Part shown: positions 9,201-16,596 of the stretch, piece by piece
How the letters are laid out: the number at the start of each line of letters is the position of its first letter
How positions within the stretch are numbered: the first letter of the stretch is position 1
The notes under the pieces: generated by a model
Database searches by the model: none
Told to the model about the DNA's origin: nothing
What the model saw: only the letters and a program-made list of their open reading frames with translations
Made by a program: the position numbers and the translations under genes
Assembly: GCA_029243595.1 (NCBI GenBank)
Contig: JAQWRQ010000026.1
Span: 1 to 53,164, forward strand
Direction: 5' to 3'
DNA: 53,164 nucleotides
From: Gammaproteobacteria bacterium
GTDB taxonomy: Bacteria; Pseudomonadota; Gammaproteobacteria; PS1; Pseudothioglobaceae

Positions 9201-9717
9201 CTAAACCTAACGAACGTAGTTGTCCATCATCAAGTGATTTAGACCAGAGTGTTAAGTTAATAATAGGAACATCATCAATCTCTTTAGGCTTGATGAGTGG
9301 TTTTCTGGCGCCTGGCGGCATAAAATCAAGGTTGGCAAGCATCTTGTCTCGAACCTTGATGATGGAGGCGTTCATCTCTTGACCTACATCAAACTCAACT
9401 GTGATAATACCTTGACCTCTGTCAGAAACAGAGTAAACATGCTTCACACCTAAGATGTGTGACATTAATCGTTCTAGTGGTTTGATGATAATGTTAGACA
9501 CTTCATCAGAAGAAGCACCTGGATATTCAACAAATAAATCAATCATTGGCACGGAGATTTGCGGGTCTTCTTGCCTTGGGGTAGATATCAAACCAATAAT
9601 ACCTGCGCCCAACATGGCGAAGAATATAATGATTGAAAGTGGCGAGGTAATAAAGGCTTTGGTAAGCTTACCTGCTATTCCTAAATCATCTGCTTCCATT
9701 TGCTTGTTGTCTGACAT
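6262..9717 (-). CDS. RND-family efflux transporter, AcrB/ACR_tran type, with lysine-rich C-terminal tail
   Basis: A 1151-aa inner-membrane proton-driven pump subunit of the RND superfamily. The N-terminal helix (about 21-46) is followed by a porter domain, then the TM4 region GILVDDAIVVTENIYR with the paired proton-relay aspartates 425-426. A second porter domain and C-terminal helices complete the usual repeat. The last 70 residues (from about 1082) form a highly charged, lysine- and glutamate-rich cytosolic tail containing KKKK and DDD runs, which is longer and more charged than in well-known members. The membrane-fusion gene lies immediately upstream, 7 bp away, so the two form one unit. 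No outer-membrane channel is adjacent; the TolC-like protein at 46782-48146 is a candidate partner. Substrate cannot be inferred: the cytosolic TM4 motif does not match the metal-exporting CusA class clearly. Confidence 0.9.
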   Translation of the reverse strand: MSDNKQMEADDLGIAGKLTKAFITSPLSIIIFFAMLGAGIIGLISTPRQEDPQISVPMIDLFVEYPGASSDEVSNIIIKPLERLMSHILGVKHVYSVSDRGQGIITVEFDVGQEMNASIIKVRDKMLANLDFMPPGARKPLIKPKEIDDVPIINLTLWSKSLDDGQLRSLGLELLQQLEKVKDTNNGFVVGGRKEIFHIDAYPGRLAGYGVSIQQIADTVGSANVSDHTGDIELNGYKMEVYSGDFFKKVEDIENLVITVKDGMPIYVRDVADVYYAPEETDHMVNYYTGKANKTNIKATGEQAVTIAIAKKFGSNGVAVAENILARVEELKGRLIPDNVEVSVTRNYGKSAKDKVNALLKKLFIATGAVTLLVWFALGWRPAVVVTLVIPVVLLMTIFAAWIFGMTIDRVSLFALIFSIGILVDDAIVVTENIYRRWLIDNKITIGTAIDAVREVGNPTILATFTVVAALVPMAAVSGMMGPYMAPIPVLGSVAMMISLFAAFVFTPYFIMKIVPPLGVLHKMHEKEEKESKVLYAFFHSTISKLFHTKAYGWGFLIALFVAFFMSMSMFYTTTVPVKMLPLDNKSEFGVVLDMADGAALADTASTLHKMAQVLRNMPEVVAIQSYAGTAKPFDFNGLVRHYYLRQNSSEGELQIQLAEKSDRDRSSHEIALEARQLIKQIAADAGANYAVVEMPPGPPVLRPVVAEVYGPDKETRRKLANDLTEMFKESGTMTDIDNLMRDEYPVINFQVDTEKASRFGVSVQTVKETLAMAMSSFNVTTIRLKNALEPSRVCLKVPLSKRSQLSYLTQLPVPSQHGGMIPISELGSFIYKKQDDLIFHKDLADVEYVLGEPIGRLSAPIYAMFGVDDLLLRYQTVDGKELQGEYLGPPEDQTVPGFEWAGEWTVTYETFRDMGTAFGVALVVIYMLVVWQFGNFIIPAVIMAPIPLTLLGVVPGHWLLGAEFTATSMIGWIALAGIIVRNSILLVDFTVQEYAKGMPFFDAVINSCASRTRPILITAFALVGGASVILTDPIFQGMAISLLFGVLISTVLTLIVIPLGTLSAGESSCRNIAVSMGLLPGDADADAKYNVEKPEKPKKPKSEKSSKDPKEWIKAALSKKKKTDDDTEKETSDEKIDTNGLLKKEDKNDV

Positions 9718-9724
9718 AATTTTA

Positions 9725-10873
9725 TTAGATGTCCATTCCTGAAACCATTAAGATATTTGGATTAGTTACAATCTTTTCACCAATCTTTAAGCCTGATAAA
9801 ACGCTTTTCTTACTCTTACCTACTTGCTCACCTAAACGAACAAATCTCAGTTCGGTTTGGTTAGTTTTTGGGTTGATAACAAAAACACTAGGCAGACTTG
9901 AGCGCCACATGATAGCTAACTCAGGAATGATTGGTGTCAATATGCCTGAATCGGTTTCAAAAATCTCTACCTCTGCATAGGCGCCTGCTAATACTGGAGC
10001 ACCTGCTGGCAAATCAAATTTCACTTTAACGCTGTGTTTGTTGTTATCAGCAATTGGGTAAATTTGAGATAAAGTTGCATCAACCACAATGTTGGCAATG
10101 TCTAGCTTAATACGGTATTTTTTATCCAGCTTTAAGCTGGCAACCAAACGAGAAGGCACATTGACTTCCACTTGAAGATCTTTAATATTGGCAAACTTCA
10201 TTAATACTTGCCCTGGCTGTACGACATCGCCTTGATTAATATTCTTTACTACGATCACACCGTCAAATGGTGCAACTACATTAGCATCTTTTAAGCGCTC
10301 TTCCACCTGCTTAAGGTTAAGCTCTGCTTGCCTTAGTTTGTTTTTGGCTTGTTGGTAACCTGTGTAACGAGAGGTTCTGTTGGCAAACTTATCAAACTCT
10401 GGATTGCCTTGACCGCTCATCTTTAGCATTGGATCTGTGAACATTGAGAACATGCCTGGGATGCCGCCAAACATGCCGTTAGAATTAGGTGACACAATGG
10501 ATTGTGAATATTGAACACCAGCATTTCTAAGTGCTTCGTTGGCTGATGAGATATCTGCGTAGGCGGAATCTCTTTGTGCTTGGATAGATTCTTGCTCGAG
10601 TGTTACCAAGGTTGACCCTTGTTTAAACATGTCGCCTTCTTTACCGTTTACACTTAATACGTCGCCTGAAACTTGTGCAGACAAACTCACCTGTGCAGAT
10701 GAAACAACTACACCGCCTAAAAGCGCTCTTTTATCAAGAGACATTCCGCTGACAGATTGAAGATTGTAAACCGACTCAAAGCTGTCAGAATTTTGATTAT
10801 AAATTTGAGACTGAGAAGGGAGGGAAAACGCCAATAAAACTGAAGCAACTAAAGGGGTAATCGATGAGCTCAT
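9725..10873 (-). CDS. periplasmic membrane-fusion (adaptor) protein of RND pump
   Basis: A 382-aa adaptor that links the RND pump to an outer-membrane channel. The first ~22 residues form a hydrophobic export signal (VASVLLAFSLPSQS); no lipobox cysteine is seen, so it is anchored or soluble rather than a lipoprotein. The order is typical: a lipoyl half-motif near residues 60-90, a helical hairpin interrupted by a Gly/Met/Phe-rich stretch (PNSNGMFGGIPGMFSMF), the second lipoyl half (VVAPFDGVIVVKNINQGDVVQPG), then a beta-barrel domain. The glycine-rich stretch in the hairpin is unusual. It is the first gene of the pump operon, with an AAAGG ribosome site about 8 bases before the ATG and a very AT-rich upstream region shared with the divergent pdxA. 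Confidence 0.88.
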   Translation of the reverse strand: MSSSITPLVASVLLAFSLPSQSQIYNQNSDSFESVYNLQSVSGMSLDKRALLGGVVVSSAQVSLSAQVSGDVLSVNGKEGDMFKQGSTLVTLEQESIQAQRDSAYADISSANEALRNAGVQYSQSIVSPNSNGMFGGIPGMFSMFTDPMLKMSGQGNPEFDKFANRTSRYTGYQQAKNKLRQAELNLKQVEERLKDANVVAPFDGVIVVKNINQGDVVQPGQVLMKFANIKDLQVEVNVPSRLVASLKLDKKYRIKLDIANIVVDATLSQIYPIADNNKHSVKVKFDLPAGAPVLAGAYAEVEIFETDSGILTPIIPELAIMWRSSLPSVFVINPKTNQTELRFVRLGEQVGKSKKSVLSGLKIGEKIVTNPNILMVSGMDI

Positions 10874-11091
10874 AGTTAACCTTTTATTAAGTGAGAAAAT
10901 AAACTTTAAACCGAATTTTATATGATTAAAATATGCTGTGTATATTATATTTAAATAAATAATTTAAATAATGCTTAATTGTATTATAAGTTGTTGTTTT
11001 TAAATAAATTTTATATATTTTTTATCTTGATAAATATATATAAAATCTTGATTATATTCTAACCTTTTAATATAGATAATTTTATACTTTT
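10874..11091. other. AT-rich divergent intergenic region between pump operon and pdxA
   Basis: The longest gene-free stretch of the window, 218 bp and almost entirely A and T, including repeated TTTAAAT and TATATA motifs around 10940-10980 and 11005-11045. Both flanking genes point away from it, so it must carry two promoters. Several TATAAT-like hexamers occur on each strand, but the composition makes any single choice unreliable. No open reading frame and no stable hairpin are seen. Confidence 0.6.
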
Positions 11092-12054
11092 ATGTCAATC
11101 GCTTTTACCCCTGGAGAACCTGCCGGCATCGGCCCTGATTTAGCTGTTATTTATGCGCAGAAAAAAATTCGTAAAAATCTATTAGTTTTTACCGATCCAG
11201 ATCTATTGTTAGCGCGTGCAAAAAATCTTAATTTATCTATTAAAATCAAAGAGAAAAATAGCACGTCAACCCCAGGTGAGATTTGTGTTTTTCCAGTTAA
11301 AGCAAACACCCAGGCCGAAGTCGGTGTGCTGAATGATGACAATGCACAGTTTGTTTTAAACACGCTTGATATTGCCACACAGCATTGCCTTGACAAGCAC
11401 TGTGATGCTTTAGTTACTGGCCCTGTTCATAAAGGTATTATCAATCAATCTGGTATTGATTTTACTGGGCATACGGAATATTTGGCTAATTTGACCAACA
11501 CCCCTAAAACAGTAATGGTGTTAGCTACTGAAGGTTTGCGAGTAGCCTTGGCAACTACACATATTCCTTTATCTAGTGTGGCTCAGCATATTCAGGCTGA
11601 TTCGCTTGAGCAAACCATTAGAATTATCCACAATTCTTTGCAAGGCTACGGCATAGCAGATCCCCATATTGTTGTTTGTGGCTTAAACCCTCATGCTGGC
11701 GAAGATGGTTATCTTGGTAGTGAAGAGATTGAAATTATCAACCCCTTAATCAAGCAGCTTAATCACCAAGGGTTCAACTTAAGCGGTAGTGTACCTGCAG
11801 ATACGGCTTTCACTCCCGATGCACTCAAAGGTGTTGATTGTGTATTGGCCATGTATCATGACCAAGGGTTGCCTGTGCTTAAAACACTGGGTTTTAAAAA
11901 GGCTGTTAACATTACCTTGGGTCTGCCCTTTATTCGTACTTCGGTTGACCATGGTACGGCGCTTGATTTAGCGGGTACAGGTAATATTAGCCTGGGTAGC
12001 TTGCATACCGCACTAGATTACGCGCAAAATTTTATTGACAATCAATATGCATAA
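11092..12054 (+). CDS. pdxA: 4-hydroxythreonine-4-phosphate dehydrogenase PdxA
   Basis: NAD-dependent enzyme of the DXP-dependent pyridoxal phosphate pathway; oxidises 4-phosphohydroxy-L-threonine, whose decarboxylated product PdxJ condenses with deoxyxylulose phosphate. The 320-aa product begins with FTPGEPAGIGPDL, carries the metal/substrate histidines in VTGPVHKG and FTGHTEYLA, and has the MYHDQGLPVLK signature near residue 255. Length is close to E. coli (329 aa). PLP made here is the cofactor of IscS and IlvE in this window. First gene of pdxA-rsmA-apaG-apaH, an order conserved in enterobacteria. The ATG has no clear Shine-Dalgarno sequence. Confidence 0.97.
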   Translation: MSIAFTPGEPAGIGPDLAVIYAQKKIRKNLLVFTDPDLLLARAKNLNLSIKIKEKNSTSTPGEICVFPVKANTQAEVGVLNDDNAQFVLNTLDIATQHCLDKHCDALVTGPVHKGIINQSGIDFTGHTEYLANLTNTPKTVMVLATEGLRVALATTHIPLSSVAQHIQADSLEQTIRIIHNSLQGYGIADPHIVVCGLNPHAGEDGYLGSEEIEIINPLIKQLNHQGFNLSGSVPADTAFTPDALKGVDCVLAMYHDQGLPVLKTLGFKKAVNITLGLPFIRTSVDHGTALDLAGTGNISLGSLHTALDYAQNFIDNQYA

Positions 12055-12829
12055 ATCTTACACTGCAACTGCTGGAGGCCACAAAGCGCGCAAACGTTTT
12101 GGGCAAAATTTTCTAATCGACACTAAGATTGTTGACCGTATTGTTGCCACCATTGCGCCAAAGGCAGAAGACAACCTACTTGAGATTGGCCCTGGACAAG
12201 GCGCAATGACGCTACCCTTGTTGGAAAAATTAAACCAGCTACATGTAATTGAAATTGATCGAGACCTAATTGGCTTGTTAGAATCTTTTGGTAAGGATAA
12301 TCTAATCATTCATCAAGGTGATGCAATGAAATTTGATCTAAGCACCCTACCTACGCCAATTCGCGTGGTGGGCAACCTACCTTATAATATATCCTCCCCC
12401 ATCTTGTTTCACTTATTAGAAAACCGATCTTTGGTTGAGGACATGACCTTTATGTTGCAAAAAGAGGTGGTTGAGCGCATGGTGGCAAAACACGGCAACA
12501 AAACTTATGGTCGCCTTAGTGTGATGATGCAGGCTTTTTTTGAAGTAGAGCTAATTTTTATTGTACCCCCAGAGTCGTTTGATCCAGCGCCAAAAGTTGA
12601 TTCTGCCATTGTTTATCTTAATCCTTTAAAACAGTCTTTGGTTAATGATGTGGCTATATTTGAAAAAGTGGTTAAAGCCGCCTTTGCACAACGACGCAAA
12701 ACACTAAGAAATTGTTTAAAATCCTTACTAACGCAAGAACAAACTTCAATTGATTTATCGCAAAGAGCGGAAATGCTCAGCGTGTCAGATTTTATTAAAC
12801 TAACTCAAGATTATGAAAAACAACATTAA
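12047..12829 (+). CDS. rsmA: 16S rRNA (adenine1518/1519-N6)-dimethyltransferase RsmA/KsgA
   Basis: Methylates two adjacent adenines of the 3'-terminal helix of 16S rRNA during late 30S assembly. The product has the starting KRFGQNFL motif, the SAM site EIGPGQGAMT, and the catalytic NLPYNISSPI motif. I chose the ATG at 12047, which gives MHKSYTATAGG and a 260-aa protein; a longer reading would need a TTG at 12035 inside pdxA. The chosen start overlaps pdxA by 8 bp, and the gene's end overlaps apaG by 17 bp, so the group is translationally coupled. Length fits the family (E. coli 273 aa). Confidence 0.95.
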   Translation: MHKSYTATAGGHKARKRFGQNFLIDTKIVDRIVATIAPKAEDNLLEIGPGQGAMTLPLLEKLNQLHVIEIDRDLIGLLESFGKDNLIIHQGDAMKFDLSTLPTPIRVVGNLPYNISSPILFHLLENRSLVEDMTFMLQKEVVERMVAKHGNKTYGRLSVMMQAFFEVELIFIVPPESFDPAPKVDSAIVYLNPLKQSLVNDVAIFEKVVKAAFAQRRKTLRNCLKSLLTQEQTSIDLSQRAEMLSVSDFIKLTQDYEKQH

Positions 12830-13184
12830 AGTCGATGTTCAAGTTACTTATTTAGAAGACCAGTCTGATATTGGGCATAGTCAATACGCTTACGCCTACA
12901 CCATCACAATTACCAACAATGGACAGATAGGCGCTCAGTTACGTACACGTCGTTGGCACATTCAAGACGAAACTGGGCACGTAGAAGATGTGATTGGCGA
13001 AGGTGTGGTGGGTCATCAGCCACATCTAATGCCTGGTGAGAGTTTTGAGTATTCTTCAGGTGCGATGATTAAGACAGCTACCGGCCTAATGAAAGGTGCT
13101 TATGGCATGGTGAATGATGAAGGCGATGAATTTGAAGCTGAAATATCTGAATTTGTTCTCAGTGAGCCCTACACACTACACTAA
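12813..13184 (+). CDS. apaG: ApaG (Co2+/Mg2+ efflux-associated, DUF525)
   Basis: A 123-aa single-domain protein with a fibronectin-III-like beta sandwich. The family signature is clear: YTITITNNG near residue 30, RRWHIQDETG at about 46-55, and GEGVVGHQPHLMPGESFEYSSG at about 62-83. E. coli ApaG has been tied to cobalt resistance and magnesium efflux, but its biochemical role is not settled. It lies between rsmA (17-bp overlap) and apaH (2-bp gap), the usual context. Confidence 0.95.
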   Translation: MKNNIKVDVQVTYLEDQSDIGHSQYAYAYTITITNNGQIGAQLRTRRWHIQDETGHVEDVIGEGVVGHQPHLMPGESFEYSSGAMIKTATGLMKGAYGMVNDEGDEFEAEISEFVLSEPYTLH

Positions 13185-13186
13185 TC

Positions 13187-13984
13187 ATGTCTGATTATTT
13201 GATTGGCGACGTTCAAGGCTGCTTTGACTCACTGCAATCTTTATTAAAAAAAATCAAATTTTCTGCCGATAAAGACCAGCTGTTCTTTTTGGGCGATGTG
13301 GTTAATCGTGGTGATCAATCATTAGCTACTTTGCGATTTATTAAAGATTTGGGTGAGAATGCAAAAATGGTTTTAGGTAATCATGATTTTCATTTATTAG
13401 CTTGCGCCCTAGGCGCTAGAAAACCTCATTCCAAAGATACTTTTGATGATATTTTAGGCGCAAGTGATTTTCAACCTCTTATTGATTTTTTATTACAACA
13501 GCCTTTGGTTATTCAACATAAAAAGGCGATTTTGGTACATGCAGGCATCCCACCAAGTTGGAATGAAGAGATGGCTTTAAGACAATCGCTTGAAGTTCAA
13601 AAACACTTGCAAAGCAATGATGCTGGTGATTTTATCAATAATATGTACGACAACCACCCTTACACTTGGTCAGAAAGCCTAGACACCATGGATGCTTGTC
13701 GATATACCATTAATGCTTGCATGCGAATGCGTGTTTGCAAGCCTGATGGTACTTTAGAATTTAGCCATAAAATGGGTCATGATGCCGCACCAGATGGGTT
13801 TAAAGCCTGGTTTTCGCATGACGATCGAGCTTTAAAAAACACAGATATATTTTTTGGACATTGGTCGACTTTATCTAATGTTAGGCAAGCACATGTTTAT
13901 CCGATGGATCAAGGTTGTGCTTGGGGTGGTCAGTTAAGTGCAATTCGATTTGAAGACAAACGAATATTCTCAGTCAATTGTTAA
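13187..13984 (+). CDS. apaH: bis(5'-nucleosyl)-tetraphosphatase, symmetrical (ApaH)
   Basis: Hydrolyses Ap4A symmetrically to two ADP and can also remove Np4 caps from RNA. The 265-aa product carries the calcineurin-type metallophosphatase motifs [10 protein letters not shown] (7-16), [10 protein letters not shown] and GNHDFH, with a later GHWSTL containing a metal-binding histidine. It closes the pdxA operon. Its stop overlaps the stop of the convergent dapF through the shared bases TTAA at 13981-13984, so no terminator separates them. Confidence 0.96.
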   Translation: MSDYLIGDVQGCFDSLQSLLKKIKFSADKDQLFFLGDVVNRGDQSLATLRFIKDLGENAKMVLGNHDFHLLACALGARKPHSKDTFDDILGASDFQPLIDFLLQQPLVIQHKKAILVHAGIPPSWNEEMALRQSLEVQKHLQSNDAGDFINNMYDNHPYTWSESLDTMDACRYTINACMRMRVCKPDGTLEFSHKMGHDAAPDGFKAWFSHDDRALKNTDIFFGHWSTLSNVRQAHVYPMDQGCAWGGQLSAIRFEDKRIFSVNC

Positions 13985-14793
13985 ATTTCAATTTGCCCTT
14001 CGTACACAAACTGTGCGGGACCTGATAAAAATACGTGCTCATTTTCAGTATATTCAATTAGTGCATCCCCTCCCCTAAGGTGGGCCACGACAGTAGAATC
14101 TAACAACCCTGCTCTAACGCCGGAAATCACCGCTGCACAAGCACCTGAACCACAAGCCAGCGTTTCTCCAGCGCCACGCTCATACACACGCAAATTGATT
14201 TCATTAGCGTTTAACACCTGCATAAAACCAACATTAGCTTGATTGGGTAATAATTCACTTTGCTGAATTTGTATTGCAATATCTTGGACATTAACCGTGT
14301 TAACATCATTCACAAGCATGACGCAATGTGGATTGCCTATGGAAAGTGTTGCCACCTCAAAACCTGCGATTTCATAAGTATTCTGCTGTTGCATTGCGTG
14401 CAAAGGGATGTTGATAGGATTAAAGTTAGGCTCGCCCATATCAACTTGAACCGTCTGGTTATCGTTGACAAATAAACTCATTAATCCTGCTCGAGTTTCG
14501 ACGTTAATTGGGTTGTTGGTCGTAAGGCCTTTTTCAGTCACAAAGCGTGCAAAACAGCGCGCACCATTGCCACACTGCTCTACTTCGGTACCATCTGCAT
14601 TGTAAATAATATAGCGAAAATCTACTCCCGGTGTGGTGCTCGATTCCACCATTAGAAGCTGATCAAATCCAACGCCAAGATGTCGGTGCGCCAGGGCAAT
14701 AATCTGCTCAGCACTTAAAGTGATAGCGCCCAAGATATTGTCAATCACCATAAAGTCATTGCCCAATCCGTGCATTTTTGTAAAATTAATCAT
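13981..14793 (-). CDS. dapF: diaminopimelate epimerase DapF
   Basis: Converts LL- to meso-diaminopimelate for lysine and peptidoglycan synthesis, using a pair of cysteines. With the ATG at 14791-14793 the product is 270 aa, begins [16 protein letters not shown], and has catalytic Cys74 in CGNGARC and Cys214 in [11 protein letters not shown] two codons upstream is also open, but the ATG matches the family N-terminus better. It works in the same pathway as lysC at the other end of the window. It is a single-gene minus-strand unit, convergent with apaH and divergent from the DUF971 gene. Confidence 0.96.
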   Translation of the reverse strand: MINFTKMHGLGNDFMVIDNILGAITLSAEQIIALAHRHLGVGFDQLLMVESSTTPGVDFRYIIYNADGTEVEQCGNGARCFARFVTEKGLTTNNPINVETRAGLMSLFVNDNQTVQVDMGEPNFNPINIPLHAMQQQNTYEIAGFEVATLSIGNPHCVMLVNDVNTVNVQDIAIQIQQSELLPNQANVGFMQVLNANEINLRVYERGAGETLACGSGACAAVISGVRAGLLDSTVVAHLRGGDALIEYTENEHVFLSGPAQFVYEGQIEI

Positions 14794-14824
14794 ACGCACA
14801 TTTTAACTGTTAGTTTCTTGTGTG

Positions 14825-14851
14825 TTTACAAATTAAAGTATCTGCTAAAAT
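14825..14851 (+). promoter_or_regulatory. putative promoter of the DUF971-rseP-bamA run
   Basis: TTTACA (14825-14830), a 15-bp spacer, and an extended -10 element TGC-TAAAAT (14843-14851), ending 28 bp before the DUF971 ATG. The spacer is shorter than ideal, but the TG extension can compensate. Confidence 0.4.
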
Positions 14852-14879
14852 TAGCACCTCATTTAATTTGGATTTCATC

Positions 14880-15233
14880 ATGATCACACCTAGCAATATT
14901 ACCCTTAATAAAGAAAAAACGCTATTAACCATTACATTTGAAGGTGTTGATTATCCGCTAACTAGTGAATATTTAAGAGTTTACTCGCCTTCTGCAGAAG
15001 TGGTTGGTCATGGCCCTGGCCAAGAAACTTTGCAAGTTGGCAAGGATAATGTCACTATTACGCGCATTGAGCCAACCGGTAATTACGCGGTTGTTTTATT
15101 CTTTAGTGATGGTCACGATAGTGGTATTTATTCTTGGTCCCATTTACATCATTTATCCACTAATCATCAGGATCTTTGGCCTGAGTACTTAGCTAGATTA
15201 AAAGCCGCAGGACATCCGCACCCTGAACTTTAA
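14880..15233 (+). CDS. DUF971 protein (gamma-butyrobetaine hydroxylase-like N-terminal domain)
   Basis: A 117-aa stand-alone DUF971 domain, the fold that forms the N-terminal zinc-binding part of gamma-butyrobetaine hydroxylases. Typical features are the two-strand core LTITFEGVDYPLTSEYLRVYSPSAEV (split here between residues about 18-43), the VTITRIEPTGNYAV segment and the ending FSDGHDSGIYSWSHLHHL. The upstream in-frame ATG at 14820 would add 20 unconserved residues across the promoter, so I start at 14880. Stand-alone copies in proteobacteria have been linked by position to hslVU or Fe-S genes; the function is not established. It lies 12 bp before rseP and is probably co-transcribed. Confidence 0.88.
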   Translation: MITPSNITLNKEKTLLTITFEGVDYPLTSEYLRVYSPSAEVVGHGPGQETLQVGKDNVTITRIEPTGNYAVVLFFSDGHDSGIYSWSHLHHLSTNHQDLWPEYLARLKAAGHPHPEL

Positions 15234-15245
15234 GGTTTAAATCTT

Positions 15246-16586
15246 ATGGCATTTTTAAATGCTTTAATCGCTTTTATTGTCACCATTGGTATTTTGGTAA
15301 CAGTACATGAGTTTGGTCATTTTTGGGTGGCTAAAAAACTCGGCATCAAGGTGCTACGCTTCTCAGTAGGCTTTGGCAAAATCTTAAAATCATGGCAAGT
15401 TGGTGAAACTGAGTACACGCTGTGTGCCCTACCCTTGGGTGGCTTTGTCAAAATGCTGGATGAAAACGAAGGCAAAGTTGATTCTAGTGAAAAACACAGA
15501 GCCTTTAATACTCAAACTGTTTATAAACGCATTGCTGTCGTTGTAGCGGGGCCTGCGGCGAATTTTATATTGGCTGTTATTATTTATACCTTTATTTTTA
15601 TCATTGGCACTCATGGTATCAAGCCTGTGGTTGGTGTAGTTAAAAATGACAGTATTGCCCAATATGCCGAGCTAGAAATAGGCGATCAATTATTAACTAT
15701 TAATGGACAAGAAACCCCGAGCATTAGCGAGTTCTCTTTTGCTTTTGTCCGCGCTGCACAAGCACCTACAATGCAAATTGATGTGCGCTCAAAAACTGAC
15801 AACCTAAAAACATTAACGCTAAATTTAAAAGAAGATTTTCTATCCAAGCCAGAACAAGGCGTTGAACAATATTTAGGCTTTAAATTTGCTTTACCGACAC
15901 TCAAACCAATCATTGATCAAGTCATAAGTGAAAGCCCGGCAAGCTTGGCTGGCATCCAATCAGGTGATCAAATACTCAGTGTAAATAATAAGCCAGTAAA
16001 TACTTGGCGTGACTTTGTTGTAATGATTAAGAAAAGCGTTAACCAGACAATGCAATTAAGTATTTTACGAAATAAGCAGATAATCACACGCTCACTATCA
16101 CCAAAAAATGAAAATGGCACTCCCAAGATAGGTGTGAGCGTTATGGCGCCAGAAGGTTATTTAGATGAGTGGCGTGTTTTAGTTAAAAAGCAGCCATTAG
16201 ATGCCTTTCTATCTGCCAATGTTAAAACCTACCAACTCACTATGTTGAATTTGAAAATGATTCAAAAGATGATTTTGGGTGAAGCTTCTGTTAAACAAAT
16301 CAGCGGTCCGATCAGTATTGCGGATTATGCGGGCAAAACAGCGAGTGTCGGCTTAGTCTCTTTTTTGTCATTTTTAGCTTTAATCAGCATTGGTTTAGGC
16401 TTACTTAATTTGCTACCCATCCCCCTGCTTGATGGCGGGCACTTATTCTTTTATCTAATTGAAATTGTAAAGGGATCTCCTGTAAGTCAAGCTTTGCAAC
16501 AAAATGCATTGAAATTCGGCTTGTTTGTTATCCTCTCGCTTACCCTTATAGCGCTGTATAATGATTTTTTACGATTATTATCATAA
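15246..16586 (+). CDS. rseP: site-2 intramembrane zinc protease RseP
   Basis: Inner-membrane protease that cleaves the anti-sigma factor RseA and leftover signal peptides, releasing the envelope-stress sigma factor. The 446-aa protein has the zinc motif HEFGH (21-25) in the first transmembrane helix, two periplasmic PDZ domains (about 120-200 and 210-290), and the third metal-ligand region LLPIPLLDGG in a C-terminal helix. Length equals that of E. coli RseP (450 aa). It precedes bamA by 10 bp as in many gammaproteobacteria, although dxr and cdsA, which usually come just before, are absent here. Confidence 0.96.
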   Translation: MAFLNALIAFIVTIGILVTVHEFGHFWVAKKLGIKVLRFSVGFGKILKSWQVGETEYTLCALPLGGFVKMLDENEGKVDSSEKHRAFNTQTVYKRIAVVVAGPAANFILAVIIYTFIFIIGTHGIKPVVGVVKNDSIAQYAELEIGDQLLTINGQETPSISEFSFAFVRAAQAPTMQIDVRSKTDNLKTLTLNLKEDFLSKPEQGVEQYLGFKFALPTLKPIIDQVISESPASLAGIQSGDQILSVNNKPVNTWRDFVVMIKKSVNQTMQLSILRNKQIITRSLSPKNENGTPKIGVSVMAPEGYLDEWRVLVKKQPLDAFLSANVKTYQLTMLNLKMIQKMILGEASVKQISGPISIADYAGKTASVGLVSFLSFLALISIGLGLLNLLPIPLLDGGHLFFYLIEIVKGSPVSQALQQNALKFGLFVILSLTLIALYNDFLRLLS

Positions 16587-16596
16587 ATTTTAAACC

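Noticed and set aside
10940-11050. AT repeats as a replication origin or CRISPR-like repeat
   Set aside because: No DnaA boxes, no regular repeat unit and no neighbouring dnaA, parAB or cas genes; it is only AT-rich spacer.
12035-12046. TTG start for rsmA
   Set aside because: The ATG at 12047 gives the family N-terminus and a usual 8-bp overlap; the TTG adds four residues with no support.
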